Source: Erigeron canadensis
Taxonomy: Eukaryota; Streptophyta; Magnoliopsida; Asterales; Asteraceae
Reading direction: 5' to 3'
Length of the DNA: 64,000 nt
Assembly: GCF_010389155.1 (NCBI RefSeq)
Contig: NC_057761.1
Coordinates: forward strand, 15,440,501-15,504,500
Position numbers and translations under genes: made by a program
Notes under the pieces: model-generated
Database searches by the model: none
What the model saw: only the letters and a program-made list of their open reading frames with translations
What the model was told of the DNA's origin: nothing
Shown here: in pieces, positions 42,839 to 54,680 of the stretch
How the letters are laid out: every line of letters starts with the position of its first letter
How positions within the stretch are numbered: the stretch's first letter is position 1

Positions 42839-43154
42839 CATATCTTTTGGGTGTGAGTCAGGCTCATGACATTAAACTAAGCGCTGAATGGGAGGCAACC
42901 CATTAATTTAGTTAGTTTTTTTTGAGTCTTTCTATTTTAGTTGTTTTCTTTTAGTTATGTCACCAATAAAACAATAGTTCATCAACTTTGACATGGTCAA
43001 AGTTGGGGTGGGGTTTGTATTAACTTGTTTATTTGTGTTAACCCCGCGAGAGAGAGAAGGAAGTATATAATTGGACTAATGGACTTATCTCTAGTTTTGA
43101 GCATTGTTGGCTCAAAGTTGGAGAGGGGAGTCAAATTTATTGTTTTGTTGTTAG
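42839..43154 (+). other. 3' non-coding part of Athila-like element
   Basis: Contains tgggaggcaacccat (42889-42904) and a purine-rich ttggagaggggag (43118-43130) that could be the polypurine tract. The following 3' LTR is absent. Confidence 0.5.
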
Positions 43155-44055
43155 TGTTCACTGAACAAGCTTAGCCTCCAGTTGTAACACTTCTCCAGTG
43201 GCAAGAAGCTCCAGATACCACCCTGAGAAAACCATCAGAGAAAGTCTCCACTAAAGTGCTCCAGTCCACTGAAGCTCTCCAGTGACCGGTTCCAGTCTCT
43301 AGTAGAAGTCCAGATTTCAGTACGACTATAGTGGAAGTCCAGATTTCAGTTTTTCCAGTTACCTTAATAAAGTGTTCTGACTGCGTTTGTGGGGCCCAAT
43401 AAAAGAAGGATGACAGCTTTCCAAAGAAGATGACAACAAAGGAATGAGTGCCCATGTTATTTCTAACGGTTTGTGGGCCCTCTTGCAAAAGGAATCTTTC
43501 TAGAAGCTTTATCTGTCCATTTTCTATTGGCTAATAAAGTAGTAGTTGTCCTTTGCACATGACAGCTTTTAGATTATTTTAATAACTCTTAGGAAATAGA
43601 TTATGTGGCTATAAATAGTGGTTGTATTTCTCTTTGTAAAAGCAGATTATGTTGAATTGAGTGAAATTAATTAAGCAGCCTCTATTTCTTAAAAATCTTC
43701 ATTTACCTGTATAGATCTTTGATCTTGGTGGTTTGGAGTGACCCCTTTATCTATAATTGTGGTGGTTTGTCCTTTATCAATTATAGTGGTGAGGTCTTTA
43801 AATCTTCGATTCCTTTATTTGTGTTTGTGGTGGCTAGACCTTTATCAAACATAGTGGTGGGTTGGAGTGTTTCCTTTATCCTTGATCCCGGTGGCTTAGC
43901 CCTTACGAGTCTTGGTGGTGGATTCTTTTATCTATTCTTTATTTTATTGTTTTGTTTTGTTGTTGTTTTCATATAAAATCAGAAAAATACCAAAACTAGT
44001 TTTCAAGTTGTTGTTTAATTCCGCTGTGCTTAAGTTTTAGCTGATTTACGCATCA
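43155..44055 (+). repeat. Gypsy-family LTR, plus orientation, fused to an inverted one
   Basis: Full LTR from TGTTCACTGAACAAGC to GATTTACGCATCA (901 bp), close to 33759-34597. It carries the same TATA box (43609-43623). Flanks do not form a 5-bp duplication; the right end abuts a minus-strand LTR fragment directly. Confidence 0.85.
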
Positions 44056-44585
44056 CTCTATTAGTTCAGTCAATTTCAATCATCAACTCCTTTTACAATG
44101 AGAAATACAACCCATATTTATAGCTACATAAACTATTTCCTAGTAGTTATCGAAATAACAATAAAATAATCTAAAAGCTATCATGGGCAAAGGACAGTCA
44201 CTTGTTTATTAGCCAATAGGAAATGGACAGATAAAGCTTTTAGAAAGATTCGATTTGCAAGAGGGCCCACAAATGGTTAGGAATAACGTTGTCACTCCTT
44301 CCTTCATTCTTCCTGTCAACAATTGTCATTCCTTCTTTATTGGACCTCACGAACACGCGTCAGAACAAACTTTATTAAGGCAACTGGAAAAATTGAAATA
44401 TGAACTTCCACTGGAGACATACATCTGGAGCATCCATCTGGAGACTGGAACTGGTCACTAGAGAGCTTCAGTGGACTGGTGGGCTTCAGCGGAGAACTTC
44501 ACTGATGGATTTCTGATGGTTGTATCTGGAGCTTCTTGCCACTTGAGAAGTGTTACAACTGGTGGCTGAGCTTGTTCAGCGAACA
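44056..44585 (-). repeat. 3' LTR fragment of Gypsy copy C
   Basis: On the minus strand begins TGTTCGCTGAACAAGC (44585), right after the pol tail, and stops at AATAGAG (44056), lacking the R/U5 end. It is fused tail-to-tail with the plus-strand LTR at 44055. Confidence 0.8.
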
Positions 44586-44625
44586 CTTGTCTGAAATGGG
44601 CTATCACTGGCAGAATTAGCATGGC

Positions 44626-45598
44626 TTACTCAGATGGCATCACTGGCTTAAAATTCTGCTTTAGTTCATAAATGGACTTTAGCTCAGAATTTAACTTCAT
44701 TTCGGAATCTTCTGTTATCTCAGAAATTCTGGTCAGTTCAGTCGATTTGCTTAGCTCACTAGCAACGGTCAGTTCGGTGAATATGGACGTTTCTGCATCA
44801 TTCTCCCCTTCTGAAAAAGGAGTTGCCCTCAAGTCCTCGAGGTACTCATCTTCCAGATAAGGCATCAGATCACCAACATTAAATGTACTTGAAACTGACA
44901 TATCTCCAAGTAACTCAACCTTATAAGCATTTTCACCATATCTCTCTAGAATTTTGAATGGTCCTTCAGCTCTGGGCATCAACTTGTTCTTTCTTCTTGC
45001 TGGAAATCTTTCTTTCCTCAGATGCACCCAAACTAGATCTCCCGGGGCAAAACTGGACTGTTTTCCAATGCTTATTTGCTCTTGCCTTTTATTCAGCATT
45101 TGTTTTCTCAATTTTGGCCTTCACTTGTTGATGAATTTTCTTTATCTTTCTAGCTCTGGCCTCAGCTTCAATACTTGCTTTTGGTTCAATTGAAAATGGA
45201 ATTAAATCAATGGGAGTCAATGGATTGACACCATAACAAATTTCAAATGGGGATTTACTGGTGGAATAAGTAGGAGCTTTATTGAAGGCAAATTCAACAT
45301 GAGCAAACTTCAGATCCCAATCCTTTAGTGTCTTCTTCACCAGTGTTCTCAACAGCATGCCAATCGTACGATTAGTGACTTCAGTTTGTCCATCAGTTTG
45401 AGGGTGATGAGACGTACTGAACATTAATCTGGTTCCCATCAATCTCCATAATGTCTTCCAGAAATAAATCAGAAACTTGACATCTCTATCTGAAATAATA
45501 GTCTTTGGAGTTCCATGTAGACGAACAATTTCCTTGAAAAATAAGTTTGTCACTGTTAGAGCATCATTTGTAGTATTGCAAGGAACAAAATGTGCCAT
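44626..45598 (-). pseudogene. Gypsy C integrase and SEL-rich tail
   Basis: Integrase core [40 protein letters not shown] and [16 protein letters not shown], then, after a frameshift near 45100, the C-terminal barrel (QSSFAPGDLVWVHLRKERFP, VGDLMPYLEDEYLEDL) and the tail TELTVASELSKSTELTRISE that ends in TGA. The tail is Ser/Thr-Glu-Leu repetitive; no chromodomain was recognised. Confidence 0.85.
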
Positions 45599-46141
45599 TT
45601 TTAAAATTGATCAACCACCATTATCGAATCTTTTCCCCTTTGAGTTCTGGGAAATGCAACAATAAAATCCATGCTAAGATCTTCCCATGGTTGACTTGGA
45701 ACTGGAAGAGGAGTATACAAACCCCTGTGAAAAGTTTCCTTCGCCTGGTGACAAGTTGGACAGCGACTGATAATATTCTGAACATCCTTCAGTAAAGTTG
45801 TGTTCAGTAAGAATCTCTCCAGTTTTGTTTATGCTAAAATGGCCAGCCAAACCTCCTCCATGTGCTTCCCTTCTTAGTAGATCATGAATAGAACCCCTTG
45901 GAATACACAATTTACCATTTTTAAATAAGAAACCATCTTGAACAACAAATGGTCCTTTCTGGTTAGCTTCAGTGAGACGATCAGCAAAGTTTGGATCAGC
46001 AGCATACAACTCCTTAATGAAAGAAAATCCAAGAACTCTTGCTTCTAGAATTGATAACAAGGGGTATCTTCTAGAAAGTGCACCAGCAACAACATTAGCC
46101 ACTCCAGCCTTGTGCTTAGAAACAAATGAATATGACTGCAA
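45599..46141 (-). pseudogene. Gypsy C RNase H end and integrase zinc region
   Basis: Contains [40 protein letters not shown] and the H2C2 start REAHGGGLAGHF, then a frameshift so that the CPTCHQAK part is read in another frame (45700-45770). Leads to MDFIVAFPRTQ-like sequence near 45650. Confidence 0.8.
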
Positions 46142-46150
46142 AAATTCTAC

Positions 46151-46999
46151 CTATTTTGCATGTCTGGCATTAAGCTTGTGTTGATCATTTATGAACTTTA
46201 GTGCTTCATGGTCAGAAAATAAAACAAACTGTTTTGACTTCAGATAATGTGACCAGTGAGTAATTGCACGAATAATTGCATAAAACTCTTTGTCATAAGT
46301 GCTATACTTCAATTTAGAACCATTAAGCTTTTCACTAAAATAAGCAATTGGACGCTCTGCTTGCACCAGAACTGCACCAATACCCACACCACTGACGTCA
46401 CATTCTAACTCAAATAACTGATCAAAATCTGGCAAAGATAATACTGGAGCTGAAGTGAGCTTTTCCTTCAGTGACTCAAATGCCAACTGGGTTGAACTTG
46501 GCCAGTCAAACACACCTTTCTTCAGACAATCAGTAATTGGAGCCACAACAATAGAAAAATTCTTGATAAATCTTCTATAAAAAGATGCCAGTCCATGAAA
46601 ACTTCTTACTTCAGTGATGGTAGTAGGAACTGGCCATGATCTGATGGCTTCTACCTTGGAAGGATCAATGGAAATACCTTCTTTTGATACTACATAACCA
46701 AAAAAAAGTACACTTTCAACGATAAAATCACATTTCTCTAGTTTGCCATACAACTGGTGTCTTCTCAGTAAATCAAACACACTTCTCAAATGATTAACAT
46801 GTTTAGCTTCAGATTTAGAATATACCAGAATATCATCAAAATAAACAACAACAAACTGACCAATAAGTGGCCTGAGAACTTCATTCAACAGTCTCATGAA
46901 AGTACTGGGAGCATAAGATAAACCGAAAGGCATTACTAACCATTCATAAAGGCTTCCTTTAAATTTGAATGCAGTCTTCCACTCATCTCCATCTTTCAT
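46151..46999 (-). pseudogene. Gypsy C reverse transcriptase and RNase H
   Basis: Frame of 282 codons with [40 protein letters not shown] (FDD catalytic pair intact), [16 protein letters not shown] and RNase H motifs ([40 protein letters not shown]). It begins right after the GYHQI block, where GYHQIXMKDGDEW is read; a small break lies at 47000. Confidence 0.87.
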
Positions 47000-48120
47000 T
47001 CAAATTTGGTGATAACCACTTCTGAGATCAAATTTTGAAAACACATTGGAGCCATGTAACTCATCAAGCATATCATCCAATCTGGGAATGGGATATCTAT
47101 ACAATAGTTATGTTATTTATGGCCCTACTATCAACACACATTCTCATTAAACCATCTTTCTTTGGAACCAAGAAAGTTGGGACTGAACAAGGACTCATAC
47201 TTGCTCTCACATAACCTTTAACAACCATCTCATCTACCTGCCTTTGTAACTCTTTTGCTTCAGTTGGTGATCATCGATAAGCAGCTTTGTTAGGAAGAAT
47301 TGGACCTAGAACCAGGTCAATCTGGTGTTGTATACCTCTAACTGGCGGTAAACCTTCAGGTAGGTCTTCTGGGAAAACATCAGTGAATTCCTTCAATAAA
47401 GACTTTAGGAGACTGGGGACACCAGTGAACTCCTTCTCTTCAGTACGTTCAAGCACCAGTAATATCATAACTGGAGAGCGTCCAGTTAACTCTTCTTCAA
47501 CCTGAGTTTGGAACATAAACAAAGACTTGCTATGCTGGTATTTTTTACTAACTTTCAATAACTCGTTGGGTTTTAGAGAAGTCAGAGTGACTTTCTTACC
47601 ACTTACAAATAATGAATAAGAATTTGCACGACCATTATGAAATATATAATTATCGAATAACCAAGGCCTACCCAGTAAAATATGACAAGCATCCATATGG
47701 ACAACATCACAAACAACTTTATCTTCATAAATAGATCCAATGGAAAAAGGAATAGTAACTTGTCGATTAACTTTTACCTCAGATCCTTCACTAAGCCATT
47801 GCAACTTGTATGGACGAGGGTGTTTTGTGGTAGGTAACTCCAGTTTTTCTACCATATATGTTGAAGCAACATTAGCACAACTTCCACCATCAATAATCAG
47901 ATCACACATGTTGTCTTTAATAGTACATCTGGAATGGAAGATATTTTCTCTCTGGGCAGCATCAATTGCAACTTCATTAGCATGCATCACTCTTCTGACT
48001 ACCAGCATTTCTCCAACATCTGGACCAACATATGTTTCTTCACTTTCATCATCATCGTACACTGGTTCACCTTCTTCAGTATCAACATCTGGTAAACTTT
48101 CAATTTCTTTAGCAGTAAGT
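47000..48120 (-). pseudogene. Gypsy C protease and RT N-terminus
   Basis: Frame 47271-48062 carries DLIIDGGSCANVASTYMVEK, CHILLGRPWLFDNYIFHNGR and FPEDLPEGLPPVRGIQHQID, i.e. retropepsin and the linker to RT. The IDGGS site is uninterrupted here, showing the pre-insertion state of copy A. After NKAAYR a TGA (about 47268) and small indels near 47105 break the RT fingers. Confidence 0.85.
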
Positions 48121-48861
48121 GCTCACTGGTTGGGACACTGGGCCTGGAAGTAACCAAAACCATGACACTTAAAACATTTCCTTCCAACTGGTTCTTTTGA
48201 TCCTCCAGTTTCTTTCTCTTTGCCTCTGAAGGACTGTTGACTAGTTGCACTAAGCTTAAGAACTGGAACTGGAAGAAACCTTAGCAAAAGGTTTGTACTG
48301 GACCTTCTTCATTAGTTGCTTTTCAATCTGGAGGGCCAGTTTGCAAGCACCTTCGTATGTCCAGATGGGCTGCAATTCTAACTTCTCAGCAATGGTAGCA
48401 TTCAACCCACCAAGGAATCTGGATAGTATGCTCTTCAGTTTCTTTCACACCAGTTCAAGTCTTCAGTTGCTCAATTTCTCTGATATACTTTACAACTTCT
48501 TTAGTTCCTTGCTTTTGTATCTGGTGGACCCATTCAAAGAACTCTTCAGGGTTTGAAGAACCAATAAAATCTGGGGGATCTATCTTAATATCTTTTGTAT
48601 CATCCACCTTAGACTATGCCTTCTTCTAGACTGATTAGACTCATCAGAATCACTAGAGGATATGGGTGTATCATTAGATCTCTCACTAGGACCTTGAGAC
48701 TCATCATCTCTTTCACCTACAACACGTTCTCTAATCAACCTTAAACCACCATCTTCTAATAGATTAAGAACTCTACCAAGTGTTTCTTGTAGATCTTCAA
48801 TCTGCCTATCCCTTCTAATATTATGAGCTTCTTCTAATGTCATATTTCTTAGAAAAGCCAT
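48121..48861 (-). pseudogene. Gypsy C gag
   Basis: Starts MAFLRNMTLEEAHNIRRDRQ at 48861 and runs through the acidic SNDTPISSSDSDESNQSRRR linker; a frameshift at about 48605 follows. The gag core (EFFEWVHQIQKQGTK, ELQPIWTYEGACKLALQIEK) is read in other frames, and a large part of the core seen in copy A is missing. The knuckle CFKCHGFGYFQAQCPNQ lies at 48130-48180. Confidence 0.8.
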
Positions 48862-49015
48862 TAATATTCAACAAAACAACACCAACACCAACAAATTTAA
48901 GCAAAACAAACTACAACTCCAACTAATCGAATCTGACCCAACAAACCAAACAACAACCAAGGACTAAAAGATTAAGAAATCTTTTTTTTTTGAAACCTGT
49001 CTCTTATACCAAATT

Positions 49016-49350
49016 TGATGGGTAAAAAATGCAATAACTCAAGCACGGCGTAAAAAAAACAAAATGATAACCTGTCTCCTTCCTTCCTTCTTCCTGTTAA
49101 CAGCTGTCATTCCTTCTTTATTGGACCCCACGAACACGCGTCAGAACAAACTTTATTAAGGCAACTGGAAAAACTGAAATATGGACTTTCACTGGAGACG
49201 TACATCTGGAGCATCCATCTAGAGACTGGAACTGGTCACTAGAGAGCTTCTAGTGGACTGGTGGGCTTCAGTGGAGAACTTCACTGATGGATTTCTGATG
49301 GTTGTATCTGGAGCTTCAGTGGATTGGTGGCTGAGCTTGTTCAGCGAACA
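49016..49350 (-). repeat. 5' LTR of Gypsy copy C, internally deleted
   Basis: Starts TGTTCGCTGAACAAGC (49350), matches other family LTRs to about 49070, then jumps to the LTR end (GTGCTTGAGTTATTGC ... CCCATCA at 49016). About 0.5 kb is missing, including the TATA box. Confidence 0.75.
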
Positions 49351-49390
49351 CTTGTCTGAAATGGGCTATCACTGGCAGAATTAGCATGGC

Positions 49391-49576
49391 TTACTCAGAT
49401 GGCATCACTGGCTTAAAATTCTGCTTTAGCTCATAAATGGACTTTAGCTCATAATTTAACTTCATTTCGGAATCTTTTGTTATCTCAGAAATTCTGGTCA
49501 GTTCAGTCGATTTGCTCAGCTCACTTGCAACGGTCAGTTCGGTGAATCTAGACATTTCTGCATCAATATTATTCAA
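49391..49576 (-). pseudogene. Gypsy pol C-terminal tail upstream of LTR
   Basis: MSRFTELTVASELSKSTELT and SEMKLNYELKSIYELKQNF, the SEL-rich pol tail, in the same orientation and order (tail, LTR, gag) as at 33541-34748. The rest of that unit is lost; LINE-flanking DNA begins at about 49580. Confidence 0.8.
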
Positions 49577-49726
49577 CTAGTGAAAATCATCATTCTTTCA
49601 AAAAATCAAGATTTACATGTCAACACATATTCTTAGTTAAACTCATCATGCAACTCAATAACAAATTAGGTTCTACAAGTATTTGAGGAAAAATTATACA
49701 AATCTCAATTTTTAGCAAGGTCCCCA

Positions 49727-50519
49727 AATTTGGGTATCTCTAAGGTTACTACTCCAAACTCTGTTACTGATTTCAGACCTATTTCTTGCTGCAATGTATT
49801 ATATAACTGCATTACCAAGATCTTTACGGATAAAATAAACGAAGGACTTGATGATATAGTGGGAATTAACAAGTCTGCATTTACTCCTGAGCGGTGTATT
49901 TCTGATAATATACTACTCACCCAGGATCTCATGCACAATTATCATAGAGAGTTTGGTCCGTTGTGCCTTTAAAATCGATATCCAGAAAGCCTATGATACT
50001 GTTGACTAGAAGTTCTTAAAAGCTACCCTAATCGGTTATGGTTTCCACCCCAAAATAATTCACTGGTTTATGACTTGTGTATCGACTGCATTATTTTAAA
50101 TTAGTGTGAACGGGATTATCCATGGTTATTTTAAAGGGAAAAGAGGATTGCGCCAAGGAAACCCGATGTCCCCTTATCTTTTTACTATGGTTATGGTAGT
50201 TCTATCACTCATCCTTCAAAATAAGATCAACAATTCAATAGGTTTCAAATACCATAACCGTTGTGAAAAACAACGGATTATTAACTTATGTTTTGCAGAT
50301 GACTTATTTTTGTTTTCTAGGGGAGATGTCTGTTCGGCTGGAATTCTCATGGATGGGCTTAATACTTTATATGGCAAGAAAGAAATGGAAGACTTTTTTC
50401 GACAACAGCAAAGAATGCGTGACATTATTGTTTCCACTGGAATTCTCATGGATGGGCTTAATACTTTATATGGCAAGTTTAAACAGCGTAGCAGTGGCAT
50501 GAGTATTCTTGAGGCTTGA
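49727..50519 (+). pseudogene. LINE ORF2 RT remnant
   Basis: Frame 49730-49972 covers the RT fingers; a frameshift near 49965 leads through KAYDTVD (with TAG at about 50009) to frame 50106-50519 with GYFKGKRGLRQGNPMSPYLF and the FADD catalytic block. The last 60 codons derive from a duplicated 41-bp stretch and do not belong to RT. Confidence 0.82.
50338..50478 (+). repeat. Direct duplication inside the LINE
   Basis: The 41-bp phrase (c)tggaattctcatggatgggc...tatggcaag occurs at 50339-50379 and again at 50438-50478, 99 bp apart, with LINE-derived sequence between. Confidence 0.9.
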
Positions 50520-50755
50520 AATCTACCAAATAAGAATTAATATGGACTGCTGACTCTGTGGTGTCAATTGATGAACTTACATAGGAATCTTTGTTTGTTT
50601 TTATAGATAACAATGTAATAGGTTTTTGAGTTTGCATTTTGCTTGTTCTACATATACATGGGTTGTCATGTATATGAATTGATGTGGTATTCTGCCACAT
50701 TACTTGTAAAACTTTGGTTTGTTGTTATAAAAGTGAAATAGGGTATCCCTTTAAC

Positions 50756-51259
50756 CAAAAGAACCCTAAATTCTCTAAAAAATCAAAATTAGGTTAAAAA
50801 AGGTTATTACCTCAAGCATTCAAGGGAGTATTTCAAGAATTAAAATCACAAACTCTTCTCTTCCTCTTTTAATCTTGAATTTAAACCCACGGTTAAACCC
50901 ATACTCAAGCCCTCACTTTGAATTCTTATAAGATAATAAAAGATAATTATTGTTATTTAAGTTGAAGGATTCTTGAATTGAGCTGAGAATAGAATTTGAT
51001 TTGAAAGATTCAAGAGAAGAAGATACAAAAAGAGTGAAGAAGAATTAGTGGGTTGTGACTAAGGGAGGGGAAAGAAGGTTGACACTTTCTTGAGAAGCCA
51101 CGCCTCTTTTTCTTTTTGTGGGTAATTTTTACCCGCTATCCACTAAGGTTCCAACTAAATTAACCCCATAACAAAAATAAAATACTAGGAAATTAATTTA
51201 ATGTCAAAAGTACAAAAAAGGGATAATTTATTTACCTTAAGAAATTTTGGGGTGTTACA
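50756..51259 (-). repeat. 3' LTR start of another Gypsy element
   Basis: On the minus strand begins TGTAACACCCCAAAATTTC at 51259, after a GTGGGGGATAATTG polypurine-like tract, and runs about 500 bp to the LINE 3' end at 50755. It differs from the 54680 LTR beyond the first ten bases. Confidence 0.6.
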
Positions 51260-51639
51260 ATTATCCCCCACTTGAAACGGATCACGGCCTCGTGATCCAA
51301 GCCATATGTAAAGACGGATAGTAAACAAGAACGTCATGCTCGGACTCCCACGTGCAACCGGACAACTTTCCATGCTTTCACAAAAGTTATAGGTCCTCAC
51401 TGTTTTATTTTGAACTGTCCTAAGTTCTTCTTCTACTATGGCAATGAGTTCCTTAACATATTTTTACCTATTGTTGACTTCAATTTCATTAAAAGGCACA
51501 TAGGTAGCTTCGTCAGCAAAGCTTTTTCTAAGGTGTGACACATGAAAAGTAGGATGAATTCCCAAAAGCTCATCTGGCAACTCCAAACGATAAGCAACTT
51601 TGTCAACATAAAAAGCAATTTCATTTATATCTCATGCAT
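51260..51639 (-). pseudogene. Gypsy integrase C-terminal fragment
   Basis: Minus-strand translation gives RLELPDELLGIHPTFHVSHL and KSFADEATYVPFNEIEV, the end of a Ty3/Gypsy integrase (the HVSHL block), then degraded chromodomain-like sequence down to the polypurine tract at 51270. All upstream pol is lost; at about 51640 it abuts the truncated LTR of the Tekay-like element. Confidence 0.75.
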
Positions 51640-54600
51640 TTCACCCCGGTAGTTAAACACATAAAATAGTTTGAAAGGGGGCTATGACTCACATGTTTCA
51701 AGAGGGATATAGAGCTGTTCAAATGCGTGAAGAGTGCCTAGTGGTGTCGCCCCTTAAGCAAGCCTAAACCATGGTATTCAAATATACACAACGTAAGTGT
51801 GTGTTGCATGAAATAGTAAACTAGATCATGAGATGTACGCTAGTAGACTTGCCCATCTTTGGTTGTTTAATTATGGAATTCAAGTGCATTATATTGTTCA
51901 CATCATTTGGTTGGAAGATGTTTGGTGGTGAAGGTTATTTGTATGATTTTATACGTTTATTAGAAATTCGGTAGTTTGACTTTGTTTTATATATAATTTC
52001 CATTGCATACTTTGCTTAATAATAATATTTGAAATTTGTGTTCTCATAATATGGATGTTGATATATTTTTGCTGATTTATTTGTATTCATTTAATTTAAT
52101 ATTATTTAATTAATTATTTATTTATTTTATGGATTTATTAATTAAATAATTCCTTATAATTACTCTTAAGTTCTTAAATTATCTTTAAAATTCATGGATA
52201 ATTATATACGGATTATTTATTGATTTTTATACTTCTTGATTTATAATATTATGATTTATACTTATATTTATGCACTTCTATTTAATTATTTAATAATAGT
52301 GGTTAATTAGTGATTTTTACTTAATAATTTACCTTTAGATTGTATAGTTGTTGTTCCTTTACTTATAATTATTTTTTCCCAGTAGGTTTTGGTCACTTTC
52401 AACATTGGTTATGTAATTTTGATCAGATTCATAATTTATACAATTTATTAATTAATTTATATATCTTTTAATTACCATTTTAATTCATTAAATCATAGAA
52501 ATTCTTACAAATCACCACAAAAGCTTTTGTCCAAAAATCCCAGGCCTTTTAGGCAACTTATATCAATAAAAATTTATAACAATTCAACCTCTCTTGTGTC
52601 TTTATAATTTGAGGTCTTTTAAGCATAAAAATCGTTTACCGAAATAACGTTTTAAGCCTCATTTCTTAAGCAATTTAGGTCCTTCAAAAAGGATTTTTGC
52701 TCTTGTTTCATTTTGTCCAGAAAGTGCATCATATTTTGATGGTTCAAGTCGTGAGAGTGGTGGTGGTGTGATATGTTTAATTTTGTGCTTTCGGTTAGTG
52801 ATTGTTTGACTCGAAAATGTGATTTTTGAGCTTGTTATTGCCATGCATCAAATGACTTAACTTTTATACTTTTGAAACACATTATTTCCAGTAGGTTCAT
52901 CATATTTTCTTGCTCAAAAGATTATGGTGCATGTGTGTGCTAAAAATGCATTTTTGCAAGCTTTCGATTTACGATTTCAAGCATATTTTAACAAGTTTTG
53001 ATTGAAGCTTTATATCCTTGATATTTTGTAAATTTTTCCAGAATATTTAACATCAAGATTAACATATTTTTCACTTATGAGAAGCCTAGCTTCATCTCAT
53101 AATCCAACAAAAGATTCAACTTTCTTAAATCTAACAAACATGCAATTATCTCAACTTTTTAACAATAAATCTTTATCCATCTATAACCCATGAACATAAA
53201 AACATACTTTTATGAAAAATTCCAGAAAATTCCAGAAATATGGACATAAAAATTATATAAAACATGTCCATCATTTCATGCAAAAAGATTATCTTACAAC
53301 TATCAACATATCTCAACACTTTTCATGCTAACTGTTATAGATCCAACAACACAACATTAAAAGTCCATATCTTTATAAAATTTCCAGAAATCATAACTTC
53401 AAAAATATATAAAAACATAACCATCTTTCAAAGGAAAAACTACTTTAAAAGCTATATAATCTATATCTACACTTTTGGGTCTTAAACTAGTTGAATCCTT
53501 GGATCTTTCTTCATGGATTCAACATGCATGAACATGGGAAGAAAGATCCTATCAGCTTTACCCTCATCAAGTGTTTTACCCTCATCAAGTGTTTATTCAA
53601 AAGAAAACATAAGGAAAACATGAACTTTTGATAAAACCTTTTTGATATGAATTAGAACAAGATTAATCTAGTAAAAAGATGAAATTATATACCCTTGAAG
53701 AACACTTTTGGTGATGAAAATGGTGCAGATTTTCGTGGCTTCTTGGCTCCAAATAACCCTTACTTTACCCTTAAAATAACCCTTACTATGTAGCTTAGTG
53801 TAATCCTTGCTTAATCTAACCTAAATCCTTATTATTAACAAGTGTTTAGATGAGTTTTGCTTTGTTTTTCCCTTGTTCTTTGGCTGGCCGATTTCAAGAA
53901 AAAGAGAGGGAGAAAAGAGTTCTTTGAGAGAGAATGATGACTTGTGTGTGAAAAATGTGAGGAGTGTGTTTAGTGTGAGCTTCAAGAGAGTTGGAAGAAG
54001 TAAAAATTCAAAATGTGGAGTGTGTATGTGTGAAGGGGGGACGGCCAAAAGGGGGGTAATGAAGGGGTTTCTCTCTCTTTTAGAGAGAAAAAAGTTTTTT
54101 TATATAAAGCGTAAGGATATTTGTATAAGTTAGGTGTATGTATATATTTTGTAAGAATATTAATTTGTATAGATTTTTAGTGTATGTGATTTATTTAATC
54201 TAGTGTAGGTATGTATATATGTATGCCCTGTATATATATATATGTATTTTTGTGTTTTTAATTTGTTACATGGCTCATTGGTTGTAAATCTTGTATTTAT
54301 ATTAAACATATATACATATACTTATTATTATTTAAGCATTTTATGTACATAAAGAACTTTACAAATATTTCAAGATGCTCATACTATTTCCATGACCAAA
54401 TATTGGTTAGTTGGCTTGATGGTTAAATTGTTGGGCATTTACAAGTATTTTTAATCGCTAGCTCAACTTGTGAGACTTATATTATTATTTATAAGCTGGT
54501 TAAATATTAATTAAAATTTTTGTTCAATGGCATTTTATTGAATTGAACTTAACACTAACAATAACTTTAGATTGTAAATCCTGGGGCATTATCTACTAGC

Positions 54601-54680
54601 TTCACGTATAACTATGGCTTGCGGGAACATAGACATCCTAACTAGCACGTATATAATATTTAAAAAGTAGGGTTGTTACA
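51640..54680 (-). repeat. 3' LTR of the Tekay-like element, truncated
   Basis: Starts TGTAACAACCCTAC at 54680 after the polypurine tract (AAGGGGGTAAGGA) and continues about 3.04 kb to 51640, where it is cut. The phrase tttgaaagggggctatgactcac (51669) corresponds to 24043 in the complete LTR, at the same depth from the start. Non-coding; contains a duplicated 19-mer (accctcatcaagtgtttt near 53560-53600) and a TATA box at 54095-54110. Confidence 0.8.
54095..54110 (-). promoter_or_regulatory. LTR TATA box (Tekay-like element)
   Basis: Minus strand GCTTTATATAAAAAAA, about 575 bp into the LTR, followed by CTCTCTAAAAGAGAGAG. Likely transcription start near 54065. Confidence 0.6.

Larger units (their letters stand above)
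39627..43154 (+). mobile_element. Athila/Tat-like LTR element without pol
   Basis: LTR 39627-40895 (TGATAAGTCAGG ... GTCGATCA) followed by a PBS TGGCGCCGCTGCCGGGGA, the Asp-tRNA type used by Athila/Tat elements. A long ORF follows (41150-42838), then tgggaggcaaccca (42889-42904), a phrase known from the post-pol region of Athila elements, and a purine-rich end. There is no RT, integrase or protease, and the 3' LTR is missing, replaced by a Gypsy LTR at 43155. It sits inside the integrase of Gypsy copy A. Confidence 0.7.
44586..49015 (-). mobile_element. Chromovirus-like Ty3/Gypsy element, copy C
   Basis: Minus-strand counterpart of copy A with the same gag start (MAFLRNMTLEEAHNIRRDRQ), protease, RT, RNase H, integrase and Ser-Glu-Leu tail, but without the TRIM insertion. 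A degenerate PBS (TGGTATAAGAGAC) lies just before gag at about 49000-49012. Frameshifts and stops are present in gag, RT N-terminus and integrase. Confidence 0.88.
49720..50755 (+). mobile_element. LINE fragment, plus strand
   Basis: Begins in the RT fingers (ISKVTTPNSVTDFRPISCCN) and continues through INKSAFTPERCISDNILLTQ, KSISRKPMILLT (frame-shifted KIDIQKAYDTV), LRQGNPMSPYLFTMVMVV and LCFADDLFLF (FADD). It then jumps to the 3' end. The 3' UTR (catatacatgggttgtcatgtatatg, GGGTATCCCTTTAACC) matches that of the LINE at 61426-64000. Thumb and zinc domain are deleted. Confidence 0.85.

Noticed and set aside
43155..44055. Solo LTR formed by simple recombination
   Set aside because: A solo LTR should be flanked by a 5-bp duplication. 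Left (gttag) and right (ctcta) flanks differ and the right side is an inverted LTR.
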